Positions 12,008 to 23,813 of a stretch of 64,000 nucleotides of DNA are shown one piece after another; the first letter of the stretch is position 1, and the number at the start of each line of letters is the position of its first letter. The translations under genes and the position numbers were made by a program. The stretch covers positions 6,510,001-6,574,000 of the forward strand of contig JAUZTG010000029.1 of NCBI GenBank assembly GCA_030734395.1. Direction: 5' to 3'. This DNA is from Sarocladium kiliense (lineage: Eukaryota > Ascomycota > Sordariomycetes > Hypocreales > Sarocladiaceae). The notes under the pieces are model-generated. The model did not search any database. It was not told where the DNA came from and saw only the letters and a list, made by a program, of their open reading frames with translations.

Positions 12008-12438
12008 TGGCCAATGAGGAGATGAAGACAAGGGTGTTATTACAATGTCGAGTCCATGAATTGCAACCTGTGCCCTGGCTGAAGAGGAAGCACAAAGTAA
12101 TACCCGAGTCTGAATTGTAAGGCTGAGCTGAGATGTAAGAAGGGAGCGACAAGGCGCAGCAGGTACCCGGCTGGTGTCGGGGACAGAGTGGCGTCTGCTG
12201 ATGCTGCAGCTACTGCTGCTGAAGACCCTGCGCCACTGTGGCTAGCGTCGGGTCAGGGTCAGGATGCAAAAGTTGGATATGGAGAAGACGAAACGTCGGG
12301 TAGTAGGTCAACGAAGGATGTCGTGAATGAGAACTCTTATTTATTGGATCGATCATAAGGAAGACGCCGTTGAACGCCATTGCCGCCCACCATGCATGAA
12401 ACCACAATTGATTGTCCAGCTTCGACATCCCACCACCC
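12008..12438. other. Intergenic: Las21 promoter and DUF2423 3' flank
   Basis: About 430 bases between two minus-strand genes. Short GCTGCTG-type runs near 12197-12220 are the only structure seen. Confidence 0.55.
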
Positions 12439-12915
12439 TCACTTGGAAACCTTGCTGCCCTTCTTCTGTGAGCTCTTATCCCGAGCCTTCTTGAACACAA
12501 TCTTGGACTTCTTGACCTTGCGCTTGGTAATGCGTTTCCTATCAGCCCTGGGTTTTGATGGCGCGGCGTCGACATCCATGGCTAAGTCTTTGTTAGTACT
12601 TGTCAGAGGATCATTGCCATGGCACGGCTCACTGGTCTCATCAGCATCAGGCTCGTCCTTGCCAGCATCGTCCTTCTCAATCGCTTCGTTTAGGGCTGTC
12701 ATGTTCTGTGTCAGTAATCCTGATCTCTGCGGATAACCTTGTCGTAGCTCACCATCCATGTTCACATCTGAGGACTCAGGCTTGGGAGCATTCGCGAGCT
12801 CAACCAGCTTCGCCGACAGGCGCTCGGCACGGGCTTGCTCGACAGGCGCATTGATGTTTGTTGCCCGGCGATGAGCATTGTTCTTGCGCGCGCTTGATCT
12901 GGAGCTTTTGGCCAT
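12439..12915 (-). CDS. DUF2423 small basic protein (YBL028C/LLPH-like)
   Basis: A small, highly basic, probably nucleolar protein. It begins MAKSSRSSARKNN and has ARAERLSAKLVELA near residue 30, the hallmark N-terminus of the DUF2423 family (yeast YBL028C, animal LLP homologue), which has been linked to ribosomes. The C-terminus is Lys/Arg-rich (KRKVKKSKIVFKKARDK), typical of a nucleolar localisation tail. The frame is open throughout, but a 57-nt intron (12696-12752) with GTGAGC donor and CAG acceptor is likely. Removing it joins VNMD to ALNEAIE and shortens the protein from 158 to 139 residues without a frame change. The gene is divergent from the SUMO ligase gene. The exact role of the family is not settled. 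Confidence 0.85.
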   Translation of the reverse strand: MAKSSRSSARKNNAHRRATNINAPVEQARAERLSAKLVELANAPKPESSDVNMDGELRQGYPQRSGLLTQNMTALNEAIEKDDAGKDEPDADETSEPCHGNDPLTSTNKDLAMDVDAAPSKPRADRKRITKRKVKKSKIVFKKARDKSSQKKGSKVSK

Positions 12916-13820
12916 TGTAGCGACTGTTGTAGTTGATGGTCGAAGCTGGATAGACGCTTCACCTGGTTCTCAGACAAAAAGTTGATGAGAATCTTTGGTG
13001 GGGAAAGACTCTGATAGGCCGATAAGAGCCTGCACTGCAGGGTCCAGACTCCAGCGAGTGGCTGCGGTTTTGGGGGGGGGGGGGGAGAGGGTTGCTGTGG
13101 CTGGTGCCTGACAAGGCAAATTCAGGCGGCCTCTGCCGGTGCATTCACCCGCTGTGCATTACACGAAGACGGGTGCTTGCAGCGCCTGGCCGTGCACAAA
13201 ATAATGCGCACGTTCTGCCTGCCTGCACCACCTGCCCGTTTCACCACCAACTGCCAGACTGGACCTCAAGCCATGATATGACGCTGGGCGAAACTGCCAA
13301 AGCATTCCGGATATACAGGAACAGCGTACGATACACTGGGAGCACGAGGCCTGGACCGCGATTCCTTCCCTATCCCGCGTCGATTGCTCCCGTCTCGTCC
13401 GAAGGAATTCCGTGTCTTCCCCAACCAACTCGAGCACTCTTTCGACATCGCCATCATCGAAACGAGGCTGTACATTCACGCCGGCCACCACCCTTTTTGC
13501 GCCCTGCTTTCCTACTTCGACGACCTGGAAAATACCTGTATCGGTGAACGACCATACAGAGCTATTTTCATTCTCGCAAAGCCGACATCACATCCCGGAC
13601 GAGCCTTCCTTTGATGTGGGTGCCGAGTGCCCCTCGAGCACACGACACTCCGGCTTTCAGCCCAAACTCTGCCACCACTGAAGTCGACCTCATCGCCAAC
13701 CGAGATGCTGTCCTGGGAGGCGCGTAGCTGACCTTCCTTCCTACACGACCGAATCTTCACGACAGCCACGCTCGAGGCGCGCAACAAGTCGCTTCGCAAA
13801 TCGCTTCAGGCAGCAACACC
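12916..13820. other. Divergent promoter region, DUF2423 / SUMO ligase
   Basis: 900 bases without a convincing gene, pyrimidine-rich near the SUMO ligase start. It contains the G14 run listed separately. Open frames of up to 151 codons here lack any family features. Confidence 0.55.
13072..13085 (+). repeat. Homopolymer run of 14 G
   Basis: Fourteen consecutive G bases, the longest homopolymer noticed in the window. Its length may be miscounted in the assembly, and it could adopt a four-stranded fold. Confidence 0.9.
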
Positions 13821-15712
13821 ATGGCCTCTATGGCACCTTCCCTCGGGGTTCCCGCAATCCCGCGGCGCGACTCCGACCCTGTGATACGCAAGGTCATGGG
13901 TTCGATTCTCAACCGGCATCTCAGCACCATCTGCCAGCTCAACGGCCTCAAGAGCACCGGTGTCAAGGCAGACATGCAGCAGCGCATCGTGAATCGTGAG
14001 TCCTGCTGGACCTGCTTGCTCAACCCGTTTGTGTGCCTGATACTGACCCGTTAATTCAACCTGCAGACATCCAGGAAGCTATCAAAGCGAATGACGTGGC
14101 GCGATTTCACCAGATCCGATCTAGCATCGAACAAACAGTCTCAAATCGCGGCGGCGCATCTCAACCTCCTTCATCTGGCCAGCCATACGGCCTCTCGACG
14201 CCATCCGGCACCTTATCACATTACGCGAATCAATACCAACATATGGCGAAGAGCAGCCCGAGCTTGCAGGCACCACGCGACTACCCAGCTGCAGGGACCA
14301 ATGGTCACCGATATGCTGGGCCCTCACATTCAACCCCATATTCTCCCCTCACCTTCGCACCCAGCCCCTTCTATCGGATAGAGACAACAATAGGTGAACC
14401 GCGAGTATGCGAAAGTAAGAAATCGTCGGCCTTTTCAAGAAATGTACCCTGAGCTAACGTTTCCACAGCCATGTCTCAGCATAGGAACTCAGTAAACATC
14501 CCGCTGAAGTTAACCGATAATAGCCAGCTGCAAAAGTGCATCGATGACAAGACGTATCGTGTGATGGTATTTTGCGCCGGCGATTGTGTTGGAACGCAGG
14601 AGATCACCTTCCCTCACCAATCTGAGCTTAAAGTGAATGGTGGCGATATGAAGGCCAACCTTCGTGGGTTGAAGGGCAAGCCTGGATCTACGAGACCAGT
14701 CGACATCACCAACGCACTGCGCCTGAAATCCTCCTACCCCAACAACATCGAGTTCACCTACGCCTTGACAACAAAGGCAAGTTCCACCTGCAGCCTGGCT
14801 CAGCTACGACCCACGTTCCGCGTGCTAACCGTCGTACAGAAGTTCTATCTTGTCGTGGCTGTCTGCAAGACAACCCCTGTTGCTGAGCTTGTGCAAAAGA
14901 TCAGGACGCGCTCTAGACTTCCAAAGGAAGCGGTCATAGCTGATTGTGCGCGCCTCCAGTTTTGATTTAATTGGCATACGCTAACTTTTCGCAGTGAATC
15001 GCAAAGCACAGGATCCCGATGTCGTAGCAACGTCGCAAGTCTTGTCTCTTAAATGTCCTCTCTCATATATGCGCCTGACAGTCCCATGCCGCGGCAAGGC
15101 ATGCAAGCATATACAGTGCTTTGATGCTACGTCATATCTCCAGCTGCAAGAACAAGGACCCCAGTGGCTATGTCCCATCTGCAACAGGTCGACTCCATTT
15201 GACCAGCTGGCAGTTGATGAGTAGGTGACCCCTCGGCCTCAGTTACGACACTCGGGAACTGACTGGTGCACAGATATGTCAAAGACATCCTGCAAAACAC
15301 CCCAAGCAGTCTTGAGCAAGTCACCATCGAGCCAAATGGCCGATGGCGGCTTAGCAATAATGATGGGAACTCGCGGCAGTCGAATGGCGCATCAGTACAT
15401 GCAGCGGACGATGACGACGACGACGACCTGGAGATCTCTGAAGTTAATGTTATAGGAGGACGACGCCTCGAGACACCCAAGACCGCCGCAACGAGCATGA
15501 GCACACCCGCTTCAGGTGCCGGCTCCGCTACTCCATCAGGGGGTCCTCGTGGCATGGGCTCAACCAGTCAAAAACGTCCTGCCCCAGCTGTCATTGACTT
15601 AACGTTATCGTCAGACGATGACGATGATGAACCAATTCAGCGGCCCGCGAAAAGGCAGAACACAAACTCCAATGGGTTTCACCTGCCTAGTACGACACCT
15701 TTCTACCAATGA
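13821..15712 (+). CDS. siz1: SUMO E3 ligase of the Siz/PIAS family
   Basis: Promotes transfer of SUMO from Ubc9 to nuclear proteins. Six exons (13821-13995, 14067-14414, 14469-14776, 14840-14945, 14995-15220, 15274-15712) give 533 residues. An N-terminal SAP-like helix pair covers roughly residues 20-60. A PINIT domain follows at about 175-300 (VNIPLKLTDNSQLQKC... VVAVCKTTPVAELVQ). The SP-RING lies at about 325-385 (SLKCPLSYMRLTVPCRG, HIQCFD, WLCPICN), and the SUMO-interacting motif VIDLTLSSDDDDDE is near residue 500. Intron 3 has a GC donor (AAG|GCAAGT) and intron 4 a weak GTGCGC donor; both joins are fixed by the family pattern TTK|KFYLVV and VIAD|LNRKAQDPDVVAT. Size is close to fission yeast Pli1 and much smaller than yeast Siz1. 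Confidence 0.93.
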
Positions 15713-16333
15713 CGGGTCGCGACTCGTCAAGATTCAATGAACACGACGCGGTCTCCCTCTCCTCTGAGGATCACGCACACGGTTACATGATGGTCTCAGG
15801 CGTCGGGAATGTAGGATACCATGGATAAAGGGAATGAAGCGACAGTATTTTATATCAAGAATCTTTTTTGGCACGGCGTTGGGGGGAGGGAAAAGAGGTA
15901 CTGGAGAACCTCTGCTTGCTTGGCGAGGGTTCGTCAGGGGCGGATCCTAGGCCAGAAGAATCAGGAGAGATGTTACAATGAAGTTTGACGATGATACAGT
16001 ATTACACCGTGGACAAAGCAATAAAGCAATGTCGAGACCGTGTGCCTTGACTAATATTGGCGTCTATGTTAACTCCCCCGCGATTCCGTGGCTTCCCCAC
16101 GTCGAACACTTTCACCAGGATCATCCAACTACCCTGAACACCGAGCCATCGAACCTCACTTCACCTCTCCACCTAAGCTCCCTCCCACCTCTCTCCCATC
16201 CGATCCCCTCAACCAACCAATGTCAACCCCCTTCTACACCTCCTTCTCACCACCTCCAACCTCTTCCCGCCCTCAACCAACACCCATCCCCTCAACAAGA
16301 ACGACAAGCGCCACTACCCGCCCCGCCGCAACC
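15713..16333. other. Intergenic: SUMO ligase 3' flank and Trs33 leader
   Basis: 620 bases. The last ~200, before the Trs33 start, are strongly pyrimidine-rich (CTCCCAC-type runs), as is common in fungal leaders. Open frames there are of low complexity. Confidence 0.55.
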
Positions 16334-17259
16334 ATGTCCTTCGAAGCCGTCATGCCCCCTTACAACGCCTCCGACCCGGCCGCCACATTCCTCGCCAGCT
16401 CGTGTTTGGACTTCCTGCTGATCGAGCTGGTGCCGCTTGCGAGGAGGGTTACGGCCGAGAGGGATTCGGAGGTATTGGGGGAGGAGAGGGCCGGGGATTT
16501 GGGTGGTGGAGTTGCAGGGACGGTGGATGATGAGGAGGCGGATGCGGTGCATCATCGGTTGGAGACGCAGGGGTATAGAGTTGGGCAGGGGCTTGTTGAG
16601 CGGTATGTTTGTACTCTGCTGGGCTGCGTGTCGCTCAGGGCACTGGAGTAGCGAAGCGGAAGAGGGCAGCTTTGGCTGACAGATGGACAGCTTCTCGAGA
16701 GACCGACCACGATTCAACGATACCCTCGACGTCATCAAGTTTCTGTGCAAAGACCTCTGGTCACTCGTGTTTGGCAAGAACATCGACAACCTCAAGACGA
16801 ACCATCGCGTACGTGTGCCGATCCCCTTGAACCTCTCGCTATATCCATAACGAGACTCAAAAGCTATATGGAGAGTGAGATTCACGTTTGAGCAATGGCT
16901 GACAATAGCTTCTTGGATGGATAGGGTGTCTACGTTCTCACAGACAACCACTTCCGACCCTTTGCACGCATGAGCACTGAAGCAGGCGGCCAAGCCGTCG
17001 TTCGCGCGCAACCCGTACGTCACAGCCGCAAGAAGCACACACTTCAACACTTATCATTGTTTCTCTCTTTTTTCATTGCATTTATCTATCAGAGGCTTCC
17101 TTTTTCTGACCTTATGAAAATCCCCAGTTCCTATCCTTCCCCTGCGGTATCGTCAGAGGTGCCCTCGCCGCCCTCGGTATCGTCGCCACAGTCCAGGCCG
17201 AGATCAACGAATTACCAGGCGCAGTCTTCCAGATTAAGACTGTCCCTGTCAAGTCATAA
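16334..17259 (+). CDS. trs33: TRAPP complex subunit Trs33 (TRAPPC6/Bet3 family)
   Basis: Core subunit of the TRAPP tethering complexes, the exchange factors for Ypt1/Rab1 in ER-Golgi and Golgi traffic. Exons 16334-16602, 16691-16808, 16925-17014 and 17128-17259 give 202 residues. Recognisable Bet3-family stretches are GYRVGQGLVERFSRD, DTLDVIKFLCKDLW, FGKNIDNLKTNHRG (the join between exons 2 and 3 restores RGVYVL) and the C-terminal CGIVRGALAALGI. The acceptor of intron 1 is set at 16690, because the earlier AG at 16682 would put the next exon out of frame. A Gly/Glu-rich insertion at about residues 50-70 is longer than in yeast Trs33. The gene runs convergently towards malate dehydrogenase. 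Confidence 0.93.
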
Positions 17260-17609
17260 GAAAACGACCTTTTGAGAGAATTTGTTCATTGTTCATATGA
17301 GACCATAGAAGACAGCTTCGACGATACCCTGTTTGCGTAACCGCGCGCCGAATAAGCCGCTGGGCCGGGAAAAGAGCTCAGGCGGGCAAGATCAGAGCAC
17401 CGAGAGCCAGAAGGTTGGGGCAGAAAATTTGTCGATGAGGTTGATGCATCACAGCCTGTGAAGAAAACGTCTTATCAGCAACCGAGAACTCTTCACCTCA
17501 TTTTATTATGTCTGGCAGCGGAAGCTAGTCTTCTCAAACAAAAGAGAGGCATGATGAGGAACAAGCGCCAATTCTGCTAAAATGCCATCCATGAGAGCTT
17601 GGGGTTGAT
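17260..17609. other. Convergent intergenic, Trs33 / malate dehydrogenase
   Basis: 350 bases of 3' flanks. No gene or repeat is seen. Confidence 0.6.
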
Positions 17610-19005
17610 TTACTTCTGAGGGGGGTTGTGGGCAAAGTCGACACCCTTCTTGATGTTGCCCTTGAGGCCCTCGATAGCCTTGGCCAGGAGGCCCTTCTCC
17701 TTCTCGGTGATGCCCTCCAGGGGGTTGATGGCCTTCTCGGCACCGTTGGGCTATATTTACTGTCAGTCACGGATAAGAAAGGGGGCGGGGAGCAGAGAAC
17801 ATACGCCGAGCTCGATGGGGACGGAGAAGAAGTCACAGCCAGTCTCCTTGGCGATGGCCTCGCCGCCAGGAACACCGGGCAGGTAGACGTAGCTGGGCTC
17901 GACGAGGCCCTTCTCGCCAGCGGCGGCCTTGAGGACCTTCTCGGCGAAGCTGTGCTGCGTTAATAAAACAATACTTGACAATTGAGGCTCACACAGTGGT
18001 GATCTTACCGGAAACCAGCGTAGGCCATAGAGAGGGTGGCAGAACCGGCACCGTCCTTGGCCTTGACGACCTCGTCACCGCCGAACTGGACGCGGTTGAC
18101 GAGAGCATCGTACTTGTCGTCGGGAATGGAAGAAGAGGGCTGGATCTTGCTGAAGAGGGGAACGATGGTCTCGCCAGAGTGACCGCCAATGACGGGGACG
18201 GTCAGGTTCTGGGGCTGCTTCTCGCCAGTGAGGCCAGCAACGAAGGTCTCAGCGCGGACAATGTCGAGGGTGGTGACACCGAAGAGACGCTGGGGGTTGA
18301 AGACGTTCTTGGCCTTGAGGACCTCAGCGGAGATAGGGACGGTGGAGTTGACGGGGTTAGAGATGACGAGGATGAAGGCCTTGGGGGCGACCTCAGCAGC
18401 AACCTCGATAAGACCCTTGACGATACCGGCATTGATATTGAACAGATCATCACGGGTCATACCGGGCTTGCCTAGAGAATGGTATTAGTTATATGCGTCT
18501 ATTTCGCGCGCATTGAGGTCGATCGTACGAGGAATGCCGGCAGGGATGACGATGATGTCGGCATCCTTGAAGGCAGCCTTAGCACCATCGTCCTTGGGAA
18601 GGTAGCCAGCGATTTGCTATAGAAGAGGAGTCAAGTCAGTGAGTGTTTGCAAAGCTCGAGGGGAAACCTGTCAAACGTACAGCCTTGCTGGAAATGTGAG
18701 AAAGATCGGCGGCAACACCGGGGGTGTTGACAACATCGTAGAGGGCGAGCTCGTCAATGAGGGGGCTCGTCTTGAGGAGAAGAGAGAGGGGCTGTAGGAA
18801 GCACGTCAGTACAATAATAATACCACCATTGGTTTCTTCTCAAGATGGACTTACCTGGCCGATACCACCGGCAGCACCTGCAACGACTACACGGAGAGTG
18901 GGCTGTCAGCAAAAAAAGGTCTCTCTCGAGCTTCCTCGCGTTGACGCGAATGCGGGGTTGAGGGGCAAGCTGATTAGTATAGCAGCACGTACCAGCCTTG
19001 ACCAT
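17610..19005 (-). CDS. mdh: NAD malate dehydrogenase, cytosolic type
   Basis: Interconverts malate and oxaloacetate with NAD(H). Seven exons (19005-18993, 18886-18855, 18791-18681, 18616-18529, 18471-18009, 17949-17805, 17750-17610) give 330 residues, the normal length. The Rossmann glycine motif GAAGGIGQ begins at residue 8. Substrate-binding and catalytic stretches are AGIPRKPGMTRDDLFNINAG, ISNPVNSTVPI and VIGGHSGETIVPL. The sequence starts directly at the Rossmann fold, so it lacks a mitochondrial presequence, and it ends NPPQK, so it lacks a peroxisomal SKL signal. A cytosolic location is therefore inferred. The first two exons are only 13 and 32 nt, which would defeat simple gene callers; the joins MVKA|V and GIGQ|PLS are fixed by the conserved N-terminus. 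Confidence 0.95.
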
Positions 19006-20701
19006 GATGGCGGTTTGTAGGGGTTATGTGAGAAGGTAATAGGTGTTGGTGAAGAGGAGCAAAGTGGTCAATTGCTCGGATTTGAGATTCGCGATGAATG
19101 TGGTGATGGGAGAAGAAGAGGAAGTAAGAAGAGGGGGGAAAGAAATAAGTAGAGAGAAGAGAGGGTTTCCTGGGGACAAGGTAGACGAGGAGGCGATCGT
19201 CGGTGGTGGGCAGCGGTTGGATGGAGGGATGGAGGGGGAGGGGCAGAGCGCTACAGCTGTAACAGCACCACTGAGAACAGCCGCTGGTGCGGCTGCACCA
19301 ACCAGCGCAGAGACGGGACGGGAGCTCTTAGGCGGGATCGAACACCTGAACCTGATCCAGCAAAGTGTTGCTGCTGCTTTTGGCGCCACGGGTACCTGGA
19401 AGGTCAGGCACCTAATTAACACGTCGAATGAGCTGATTGAACCACGAAGACCACTGCCATTAGATGCCTGCTCTTCCCAACTCTGACAGCCCACTGCTCG
19501 GCGCTTCGGAAGACCCCATCACCACCAACCGTCGTAGACCGGCGGCTGGCCCCGAGGAACCACGGCTATCTCGACCTTGAACTCCTCCGTCCGATTCTCG
19601 TGGAAGCCCCCCGGAATCCCGATGCGGCTCCCTTTGTTGACGGAAAGGCTAGTCCAGGCCAAACTACTGTAGCATTGCCGCCCGGGATCCGACGATGGGG
19701 TGTGGTCTGGGATGTGGTCCTGCATCACATCCCGGTTCTCTCCGCTTTTGGGATCTTGTCTTGTCCACTTACACCGGCCCAGGTGTTTTGCATGTCCGGC
19801 GCCGAGGGATATGTGGTCTGGCATGTGTTTTGGCGAATGACGTCTTTGGGTAAAGTGATGGGTCAGTCAGCATGTGTGTAGAGCCGGATGCCGTGAATGT
19901 TCCAATGTCCTAAAGACCTGGCACAAGCATCCTACAATCTTTTGGGAGAGTTTGCTTCAAATTGCTTGGCTACTTCCATACTAGATGTGATCCTGAGCTT
20001 CGGGATCAATGTTAGGGCGTATCATGCTGGTTTGTGATGTCGCAGCCCGTCACGTTTGCGGCCTCGAGAGGCCTTGAGGAGCGACAGCACGAAGGATGAA
20101 CTGGCCAGACAGACATTCCTGTAGCCAACAAACAACTAGTTGAGCGATGGGTTGCTGCCGACCTCGCTGATGCGATAGGAAGTCCTTCGCGAATGACGGA
20201 GTCCGTTCCCAGGGCATGATATCAGCCACGGCAGGCATCCCGCGGGCAACTCAATGCAACCTCGTGAACTGTGGCACGAACACACCGTTACACATAGCAA
20301 TCGGAGTCAATCTTGTCTGAGGCGCTGTTCAAGAGATCACAAAACGTCTGTGCTCTGATCTGTACACATCGCTGAGCTTAGCATTACTGTCACGGAAGCT
20401 TGGCCCTCTGTTAATATCACGTTGAGCGCAAGCAAGGAACATTGCCTGTAGTTGACCAATGTACTGAGATCAAATTCTTAACTCCGAGTGTGCCTCCCCC
20501 GATCCTAGGGAATAACCGCGCAAGTTTAATGCCTGACCTTCAGAACGCTTCCCCTTCCCACGGGGAGGGAAGAACAGCGAAAGTGTTTCTCATCCGCCCC
20601 GCCCTAAATCCTTTCAATTGTCCGGAAAGTTTTCGTTCCGTCTAAACCCACCCCTTCCTTCTTCCTCTCCTTCTCAACTCAATCATAACATCTTTCAGAA
20701 T
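19006..20701. other. Intergenic 1.7 kb upstream of malate dehydrogenase
   Basis: Purine-rich on the plus strand at 19080-19260, the likely malate dehydrogenase leader. The rest shows no coding features. Open frames up to 156 codons are antisense and of low complexity. Confidence 0.55.
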
Positions 20702-21560
20702 TTAAGCCTCCTCGGCAGCGGCCAGGGCCTTCTTGCCCCTCAGCTTGGGCTCGGGGGTCTCACGGACCTTGCCCTGGGATCGGCGGATGGCGGAGACACG
20801 CTGGACGGCGGCGTTGCGGAGGTCGGCGCGGTAGCCACGCTTGGCGGTCTGGTTGGCGACGGCCTTGTAGGTCCTGTTGGGCAAAGTTTTGTCAATGTCT
20901 GTACGCTATCTGCATGTGATGTTTCTCCATGTGGGAGGAGACTCACTTGCGGCTGGAGCGCTGGGGACCGAAGGTGACGACGTCGAGGCTGGAGGCGGGC
21001 TTGTGGGAGAAACCGGCCTTCTTGGAGGTGACGACGACGCCGCCCTTAGCAGCGGGCTGGATGCCGATGGCCTGGGGAGCTGTGTTAGTATTCCATGATC
21101 CGAATTTCGTCTGTTCTTAGTTCGAGCTCGTATTCACCTTCTCGTTGACGAAACCGGCGTTCTATACAACAAGGTCAGCATTTCGTCCTCCGACAAGTCC
21201 ATCTCTCAGGCAGTCTCACCTTGCGGCCGTTCTTGTTGGTCAGGTTGAGAGGGTCACGGGAGAACTGAACACCACCGTTCCTCTTGTCCTTGGCGAGGTA
21301 GGAGTTGTTGTTGCCTGTAAAATCCAATGTTCAGAAACAAATCCTTCAAATAATGTCCCCCAGCCGTCACCATGATGTCGAGTCCAGCCTTTTTCTCATC
21401 TTGCCTGTACAAGAAAAATCGCCATAGTCCCCCTTCTTTCGGATCTCGACCATCAAAGGCTTCGGCGGGAGGTGGCTCGTTTCTTTCGCGGGACAGAGGT
21501 TCACTCACGGACAATCTCCCAGACGAGATCCGCGGAAATGTTGGAAAGCTGGTTGGACAT
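20702..21560 (-). CDS. rpl28: 60S ribosomal protein eL28
   Basis: Component of the large ribosomal subunit; the eL28 family is present in filamentous fungi and animals but absent from budding yeast (whose own 'Rpl28' is a different protein). Five exons (21560-21509, 21314-21220, 21161-21138, 21071-20947, 20873-20702) give 155 residues, a normal length. The protein starts MSNQLSNISADLVWEIVRNN and has FSRDPLNLTNKNGRK, GFVNEKAIGIQP and the basic YRADLRNAAVQRVSAIRRSQ. Exon 3 is only 24 nt (NAGFVNEK). Intron 1, of 194 nt, is clearly longer than the others, as is common for ribosomal protein genes. The C-terminus is Lys/Ala-rich. Confidence 0.95.
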
Positions 21561-22245
21561 TTTGGCGGTATTGAGAAGGACGGGATTCGGACAGGAAAAG
21601 GGTGTCGAATGGGGGCTGGAATTGGTCGATTCGGGTTCGTCGTGACGTTTCTCTCCGGGCTGCGAAATGTGGTTTCGATATATTCAAATTCAGCGCACAT
21701 TATGTGGGCTCGGTTAACTGGATCCGCCGCGTTAAGTGCATGTGGCGGTGCAGGTGTGTCGCTACTTGCAAGTGCAGTTCAATAATCGCACACCAGCCAC
21801 AATTACCCTAGCACCACGGGGAATTCTCAACAGGATGTGGCTGAGAACGGAGGAGATCTTCCCTTGAGTCCTTGACCAGGGTGAGGTTCAGTTCCGGCCT
21901 CGATTGCGCAAACCACCCTTGCGTATCTTTGCGAGACACAGGCCATGAATTCGTGGCCTACAGAAGGAATGCTACAAAGTGATTGTTCACGTTCACGCCT
22001 CGTAATTTGTACCGCGACCACCTGCTGCAAAGAAAGGAACAGGCGTGTCGAGTTATGCATGCTCATCCCTGGCAACCCTACGGTGATGCTAATCCCAGTC
22101 GCAGTTCATGTTGTCGCAAGAAACTGCAAGATAACGTCTTAAGGTCTAGATCGAAGCTTGTAGCGTATTCCTCACTTCGTAACATGAAAGTCTACTGTCG
22201 ATTTTCATATTGACAAATTATGCCGGTCTGCACCAAGAAGTTTTA
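21561..22245. other. Intergenic: eL28 promoter and DUF1593 3' flank
   Basis: 685 bases between two minus-strand genes. No gene is recognised. The first 150 bases next to the eL28 start are the presumed promoter. Confidence 0.55.
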
Positions 22246-23813
22246 TTACTGGCTGTTCATCGCAGCCATAACATCTCCAATAGCCTCGCCACCACCGGTG
22301 CCGCCCTTCAAATCGTGATTAGTGGTCTGGACCACGACGCGACGGTAACTAGTAAGCGACGGTGTACCGGAATCCGTCACCTCCAGGATAATGTGCAGGA
22401 CTTGGCCAAGTTTGACAGCATCTCGACTCAGCAGCTCTACGCAGCACTTCTCTGGTCCAGGTAGGGTGACATCGACGACCTTGTCGTTCCCCTCGACGGG
22501 CTCGATCTTGACCTCCTCTACTTCCAGAAATGCCTGCCATTGCGAGGCACTGGGATCGCGGTAGTGCCACCACTTGAAGGACAGGCTGTCACCATCCGGG
22601 TCGTAGGTCCCTGTTGCATCCAGCCTGAAAGTAGATCCGGCTTCAAGTTCGAGGTACACCGGCTCAAGCCCGATGGAACCATTGAGCTGGATAACAGGAT
22701 GGTGATTTGCTGACTCGATGGAAGGCGAGAGCGTCCATTGCATCCGTGCGGCAAAGTCGTTCTGGTAAGCATCTCGCCAGCGCCAGATGGTTGCATGGTT
22801 AGATCTGTATGTCTTTCCGTCTTGTCCGACTACGACGTCGCCGCAGTCGCTGTAGTGCTTGCTGCAAAGGCCGGATGTGCTTGCGTCTGTAAGCTGGTAT
22901 CGGCCTCCCCAAGACCCGTACCCTGGGTGTTCTGGGACACCAAGGCCGTTTTGGATCAGATAAAGGAACGTTGGCGTGTCTCCTTCGGGGATGAACATGT
23001 AGTCAGGATACGCGGATCCCAACGGGCCAACCTGGATGTTCTCCTTGATCCACTCCTTCGAGATCTTTGTGAAGTCTGGGCCGCCCTGGTCAAAGCCGTA
23101 GAACTTGTCGCCCGAGATGCCAGTCCAAGTCGCCATTCCGTATTGGTTCCACGCATGCACTGATGCGATGTAGAATATGTCTGGGAATGTGTTTCGGATC
23201 CAAGCTCCCGTGTCGTCCTGGTCAGAGATGGCATAGACTCTTAGCTTTGCGCGGAGATTGGCTGCGTCTTGTGCAGAGTACTGGTCGCGGATCTTGTAGA
23301 GTACTGATGCGAGTACGTTCGTGCCGCCCCAGACTAGAACCCATAGAGGGTCTGGATTGGGGTCTTGGAGTCTCTCTAGGAGGAGCTCTGCGCCCTCACT
23401 GAGCGGGATGTCCGCGCCGACGCCCTCGAAGCCGTAGACCTAGCGGCGAATGTCAGTGCGAGTCCGTCCGTCGATATTCGGACCGGTCATCAGTCTCGGA
23501 AGAAACATACCGGCAGGCCTGAGCGAATGATGCTGTGGAGGTATTCTGCGGTAGGGTAAGGGTTGCTTGGATGAGCATGGCTGTTGAGGTTGTCCACGAC
23601 GGCAGCGTACGCATCGATGATCTTGCGCATATCCTGCGGACAGACCTTGTTCTTCATCCAGGTGGATGTGGTCGCCACCAGTCCTTCAGTGCAGAACTGG
23701 TTTGAGTATAGCAGGTATCGTACGAGCGACTCGGCATCGTCTGGTTCATTGGAGATGTCGGATAGGATGAAGACCCGCGGCTTCTCCTTGAAGCATTGGA
23801 TGGGTTCTCCCAT
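22246..23813 (-). CDS. DUF1593 (Sde182-like) nucleoside-hydrolase-fold protein
   Basis: Exons 23813-23511 and 23439-22246 give 498 residues. The N-terminal ~290 residues match the DUF1593 / 'cellulose-binding Sde182' family, which has a nucleoside-hydrolase-like fold. SDISNEPDDAESLVRYLL supplies the Asp cluster, and VLVWGGTNVLASVLYK, ISDQDDTGAWIR, HAWNQYG and YGSWGGRY are further family stretches. The C-terminal ~130 residues look like an Ig/cadherin-like beta domain (DATGTYDPDGDSLSFKWWHY, ILEVTDSGTPSLTSYRRVVV). Family members are often secreted or found near carbohydrate-active genes, but this start (MGEPIQCFKEK) has no signal peptide. Either the protein is intracellular or a leader exon was missed. 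True enzyme activity is unknown. Confidence 0.88.

Noticed and set aside
17628..18488. Plus-strand frames of up to 166 codons across malate dehydrogenase
   Set aside because: Antisense shadows of well-defined exons.
19325..19350. Possible T-arm on the minus strand (GTGTTCGATCCCGCC)
   Set aside because: The T-stem mismatches and no matching acceptor or anticodon stem follows.
21315..21508. snoRNA in the long first intron of the eL28 gene
   Set aside because: Only a partial C box (TTGATGG) and a CTGA are seen, without a C'/D' pair or terminal stem; too weak to annotate.
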